Positions 59,256-64,000 of a stretch of 64,000 nucleotides of DNA are shown here, piece after piece (the first letter of the stretch is position 1; every line of letters starts with the position of its first letter). Origin of the DNA: Cryptomeria japonica (lineage: Eukaryota > Streptophyta > Pinopsida > Cupressales > Cupressaceae). A model generated the notes under the pieces. The model did no database searches, was not told where the DNA came from, and saw only the letters and a list, made by a program, of their open reading frames with translations. The position numbers and the translations under genes are program-made. The stretch lies in NCBI RefSeq assembly GCF_030272615.1, contig NC_081405.1:308240014-308304013 (forward strand), written 5' to 3'.

Positions 59256-60709
59256 ATTATATATAAACAAGAATTACACTATAGACACATAATGATCATC
59301 AATATTTCCATGTATTGTATACACATAATTACCATTACACTTGCATGTGACATCCATGAAGGGATATGCAAACATGATTTTTTTTCATTATCAATACAAC
59401 TACACCAATGTACTCATGTACAGATACATGGACATTATCATCAATATAACTAAACCAATTTGCTCATGGAAATTGTATATCATCATAACAAAATTACATC
59501 AATTTACATCCATATACAAATACAACATCCCACTTCATCTGCATTAGACATCCTCATGTCCTAAGAGAAAAGATTACGTACAACAATGCCTGCATATAAA
59601 TGAAGACCAAAATAAGTAACCTTTTTAGGCGGAATGAATGTGCTACAAGAAACAAATTATAACACTTAATACAAATTAGTTTGGTAAATTATAAATAGAT
59701 CATTTGAAACATTTTTAAGACGTACAAGATTGTATAATTACGAAACTTACCAATTTCTCTGCAAAGTATACAAGCATAACTTTGAAGAAAGACACATGTT
59801 GATTAAAGCCCTTCTCATTGCATTTCTCTGCATGGTTGAAGATGATGGTAGATATGGTCATATCTAAATAGAGATAAATTCACTTCACTTAATTTTTATG
59901 CACAAAATTTTATCTCATTAATGCACAAAGGAATATGTACCATCACCAAGAGAGGGTCTTGTCAATGACGAATGATCTAGCATGAACCTGTATTTTTAAG
60001 AATTGTTAGTCTATATTGCATTTCTTTGCATGGTTGAAGACAATGGTAGATATGGTCATATCTAAATAGCAATAAATAAACTTGACTTAATTTTTATGCA
60101 CAAAATTTTATCTCATTAATGCACAAAGGAATATGTACCATCACCAAGAGAGGGTCTTGTCAATGACAAATGATCTAGCATGAACCTGTATTTTTAAGAA
60201 TTGTTAGTCTACACATAAAATGCACGAATGAACATAAAGGCTTTATGATAATCACTTCAACTGAAATGCATGATAATAAATGAAAAGGTGGGATTATATA
60301 CCACAAAAATACGTCCCTTTGAATTATATCAACAAAACCCACTATGTTGACGCAAAAATCATAATGTGATACTATTGTATATCATCAAAAAAGACCTGCA
60401 TGAGCATAAAGGTTTTGCGATAATTATATCATCAAAAACTGTCAAATAGTGTTCTCTAATAATAAAAATTGTAAAGCTCATCAAATGCATGATAATAAGT
60501 CATGTTGCAAAAATACGTCCCTTTCGATTATATCAAATGTACTCGCTATGTGCATGCAAAAACTGTGTTGCCAAAAAAAACGTTCATCAATAGACCTGCA
60601 TTTTGAACACATCCTTAATATACACATAACAAAATTGAACATTAAGGTTTAATGATAATTGTTTGAAATGAAATGCATGATAAAAAAAAAAGGCACCATT
60701 AAAGACCTA
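59256..60709. repeat. F spacer with a 198-bp direct duplication
   Basis: 59819-60016 is repeated at 60017-60214 with few differences (unit starts TGCATTTCTCTGCATGG). The rest, up to the transposase stop, is AT-rich with no gene and short echoes of CATGATAATAA-type sequence. Confidence 0.7.
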
Positions 60710-63611
60710 TTACTCAAGTGTGCCTGAAGGGTCATCTCTTTGCTTAAGAGTATCCAGTATTGCTTCATGATCAATAGTAGTCACTGTCCATAGCTCTTTG
60801 GTATTTGGTTTTGCTTGATGCTTCAACAACTTGACATTTGTAGCTATAATAAGGTGTGAATACATTATAATGGTTTTGTGTCTCTCATAGTCTTCAAATG
60901 CAGGTATGCCATTCTTTCTAATAATGTATGTTCACAACCAAGTTCCCACAATAACAACTGAACCTGTAGGATACGTGAACCCGTCATCATCTATCACTGG
61001 TTGTGTTAACTTTTGTTTTCCCTGTACACATCGTTCCAACCAATATTTTGATCTCTCTTCATTCCCTTGCGGTGCGACAATTGCAAAAACATGTCCTGGT
61101 TGTACAAGATCTGATAGACGGTCATACTCAAGTGAACTTACCATGTCATCATTTGATAAGGATATTGTTTGAGATAAAGGAGTTAGATAGTGGGGAACCC
61201 ATGTATCAACCCACTCACTTGACTCACACTGATACCAATCACACCGAACACAACTCTGACAAAAACAAGCCAATGCTCGTGTCCAAATGGTTCATGTACT
61301 TGCATCTAAGCTAAGAAATCAATGCATCTTTGAAGAATCTTTAATTGTTTGACAATCCAATCTATCTCCCACTATTCCCTCCTCAACCAACCAAAAGAAT
61401 CTAGTCACTACTGAATCAAGAGTACCTCCATGTGACAATGCTGAACTACACCAATCAACAGTAGAATGTGCATCAGAGAAATTTGTACCTGAAATCCTCA
61501 ATTGCTCCTTAACTAGAGCTCACTTCAAACATGCACCTTCTCCATCATGCTCTCCCTTCCCATGTCCTACCTCAAAAAAACACCAAATATGAGGTATACA
61601 CCTCTCTACATGTATTCTAATCAACCAATAAAACATATGGGCATTCTTGAATTCACCTATACAGTTATTTGACCATATTATATGTCGGTCAATTGTAATA
61701 TCTTTCTCATGCAAGAACTCAAAAAAATTCTCGAAAGAATGTTGCACATACTCAGAGGAGTGTGATCTATCATCACTCATATAAAAATGATAATCCCTGA
61801 TTATCTTCCTGTCCTCTTCTATACTATTAGGAGCATGTCTATATGTATCATGAACAAAAATAGAAATCTGGACTGAATTGTAGTACTGAGACTGTACCTC
61901 ATTATGTGGTTGCAATGTATAGTTCTTTGCAAAATCAACCACCGATACAATAATGCCAATCAGGAAAGAGTTCTTACACATCCTAAACTGTTGATCCAAC
62001 CATTGAGACCTATGGGTGTGCCTTGCATACTTGTAGAAAATATTTTCCTTAAAATCCAAAATAAAATCAACAATACTCACTTCTCTTGAGACTAATTTGC
62101 ATCTAGAACCTTCACCTCCACTCTTCAAAGTATATTTTACTATCTCATATCTTTTTTTATCAACATAATTCTTTCCAAACTCGTGTTCACTACCCTCATG
62201 AAAACATGAAGCAAACTTTGACAACCCACTACATTATGAGCACTTCTCATTCAAACAATCATTTCTATAGAAATAGAAACCATCATCTCTAGGGCATAAA
62301 AATAGATCTTGCAAGTCTCTTGATAATCTCAGAAATAGCATTGAACCACACTCCTGCAACATCTCACTAGTATGCATCGCAGAACGAATATGACATAAAA
62401 GTTCATGGTACATTGAAAACTCCACATGGTACTTGCAACAACAAGTATTGCGAATCTTAAGAGGAACACAATAAAATGGTTTCAAAGATTCAAAGGCCCT
62501 TTGTGATATTTGCAAAGTTGGATGTAATTCACAATATTTTTTGTATAATATTGTTTGGCTTGATTCCAAGAAATGTTTGGGATGTGGTGTGCGGTCTTGG
62601 TTGTCGATTCTTAATTTCAAAACGTCCTTTACATTGGGTGACACTCTAGAATTAGAGTGCCAAAATTGTTGAATCTCCTCCTTCACATTGTCAGTCACTT
62701 TCTATCAATATGTGGAAGCCTCCCACCAAAAGACCATGTATCTTGATGAAGTGGATCGTCAAGTCTTTGTCTTTGTGCAAGTTCTCTATCCAAATTTTTA
62801 TGGTTTATGTTAAAATCAACACAAGTTTGTCTCATTTGAGGATCCTTCCTCAATTGATGGCTTACTAATGAGGTTGTAATCACTCTTCGAGTGGCTCTCT
62901 TATCTCTTTCTTTGGTATTCTTTCCAATAGAATTGAGAGAGTCAAATAATTTTTTTGCAATAATATAATTTATCTCCATCTTCTTGTTCATACGAATCTT
63001 CAATTTGTTTAGCAATGGTCTCATCTTTATCATCTTTAGCAATTGAACAAAGAGTTGGCATTGCTAGGTCAACGTCTTATTGCTAAAATTTTGGTTGAAA
63101 AGTTCTCTAGCCCACAACCGAACGGTTCTTGTTGACCTCTTGCCTTCAAGATTCACAATAATGTTCTCATCGATTTCAAATAGCCATTTTGGGGTTCTTG
63201 AAGGTCTTGGATTTGGAATTTGTCTTTAATCCATGAGAGGGTCTTGATTTATAAAGTAATTAGGTCTTACATATGGTTCACTTGGTTGAGCAATTCCACC
63301 TTCAATGTCAAAGTTCTCCACATTTTCACCTCCTATGTCAAAATTTTCCACATGTTGAGCATTTTCATTATCACTTTCAACATTTTCAACATTTTCAAAA
63401 TTTTCACTTTCAAAATCTACATTTTCATTTTCAATAAGTTATGGCACATTTTCAAATTCAATTTCCTCTTCACTTGAAGTAACATTAGCAATATTTAACA
63501 TACCTTTCTTCTCCTCCTATGACATTCTCTATCTCTTTCTCTATACACTTCAATTTGGTCATTTGAAAGTTTTCTTTTGCGTTCAGACTTTCGATGACTA
63601 CTACTTCCCAT
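60710..63611 (-). pseudogene. F transposase gene, DDE-like, broken
   Basis: Minus strand from MGSSSHRKSERKRKLSNDQ at 63611 to PSGTLE and stop at 60710. Conserved with G1: DTWSFGGRLPHIDRK near 62700-62740, the cysteine region near 62200-62290, VDFAKNYTLQPHNEVQSQYY near 61900-61945, SDDRSHSSEYVQ, the IIWSNNCIGEFKNAHMFYW block near 61630-61680, GHGKGEHDGEGACLK near 61525-61570, and C-terminal DHEAILDTLKQRDDP. The expected SDN aspartate reads N and the following Q reads E. Stops near 61520 and 61316 and several frameshifts are present. The C-terminal region (GHVFAIVAPQGNEE, YPTGSVVIVGTW) is shared with G1 and unassigned. Confidence 0.77.
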
Positions 63612-63930
63612 TTCCCTATACACAGATGCTCCTACATGATTGACAATGTAAGATTTGACTTTAAGAATCTCCCAAAAGCACAAATTTGTCTCAACCTATC
63701 TGAAAACTTGTGATCATTGACATAAAATAGAATATGCAGATTGTGGGCCATTGGAATCCACAAAATGGCCCACAAGGCTCTTTTTTATGATATCTGATTT
63801 AAATGTATAAATTTGTGGTCCCAAAATTTTTCCCGTTGCTGCCTTTTTTTATTGAACTGCCACATTAATGGCAATGGAAGAAATCGGATATCCGATTAAA
63901 TCCAATATCTGATTTTATTAGTCTTATTTT
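63612..63930. repeat. F right subterminal motifs
   Basis: Copies of the F palindrome at 63788-63800 (ATGATATCTGATT), 63881-63897 (a perfect AATCGGATATCCGATT) and 63900-63916 (ATCCAATATCTGATTTT). No gene. Confidence 0.78.
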
Positions 63931-63947
63931 AGAGAGAGAGAGAGAAG

Positions 63948-63980
<33 letters not shown>

Positions 63981-64000
63981 AGGGAGAGGGAGAGAGAGAG
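63931..64000. repeat. F (GA)n tract, cut by window end
   Basis: A purine-only GA/GGGA run starting right after the subterminal motifs, in the same relative place as the G1 purine array. Confidence 0.85.

Larger units (their letters stand above)
53084..64000. mobile_element. DNA transposon F: second member of the G1 family, runs off the window
   Basis: Same order as G1: left end, subterminal motifs, plus-strand companion gene, roughly 360-bp tandem array, minus-strand transposase, right subterminal motifs and GA tract. The left end is placed at about 53084 (GGGGCCAAAAAGTG), where the D-family LTR stops. The right end lies beyond 64000, so TIRs and target duplication cannot be tested. The proteins are clearly related to but well diverged from G1, so F is a separate family rather than a recent copy. 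Confidence 0.78.

Overview
The window is a gene-poor, repeat-dense stretch of a land-plant nuclear genome. The evidence is a plant L1-type LINE, several Ty1/copia elements of the Sirevirus type (initiator-Met primer sites TGGTATCAGAGC, several AAAGGGGGAG polypurine tracts before each 3' LTR, zinc-knuckle Gags), a Ty3/gypsy Gag remnant and two large cut-and-paste DNA transposons. I found no host gene, tRNA, rRNA or CRISPR array. The species cannot be named. A 500-base run of N at 50861-51360 is an assembly gap.

Layout. (1) 1-22503: a minus-strand LINE (ORF2 endonuclease side at 1-1500, ORF1 at 1510-1750 and about 20529-21908) is split by copia element A (1751-20523, approximate duplication AACCA/AACAA). 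A is itself split inside its RT by element B (7025-15021, perfect 5-bp duplication TAAAC). (2) 22504-29995: element C, complete, with 5-bp duplication ATATG. (3) 30264-32875: gypsy LTR/leader and gag remnant, fused to copia element D (32876-52124). D is interrupted by the minus-strand copia element E (33237-37787) and by DNA transposon G1 (39275-50608). (4) 52125-53083: a fragment of a D-family copy, interrupted by a second DNA transposon F, from about 53084 past the window end.

Two systems stand out. B and C have different LTRs but the same unusual plan: a coiled-coil, multi-zinc-knuckle Gag, no protease, integrase, RT or RNase H, and in their place an accessory ORF of about 1,000-1,100 codons that is clearly homologous between them. 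They look like a conserved non-autonomous lineage that borrows Sirevirus machinery.

G1 and F are two divergent members of one family of DNA transposons. Each has a plus-strand multi-exon companion gene and a minus-strand DDE-like transposase gene pointing toward each other. Between them lies an array of about 360-bp tandem repeats. Each has a purine (GA) tract near the right end and its own short palindromic subterminal motif (GCGTACGTGCT in G1, ATCGGATATCCGAT in F). G1 has 25-bp terminal inverted repeats and a 4-bp target duplication, TCTA. Both transposase genes carry disabling changes, so the copies seen are probably inactive.

Nearly all coding regions here are broken by stops and frameshifts. 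Spans given for them are homology spans, not claims of intact proteins. All comparisons were made by eye.
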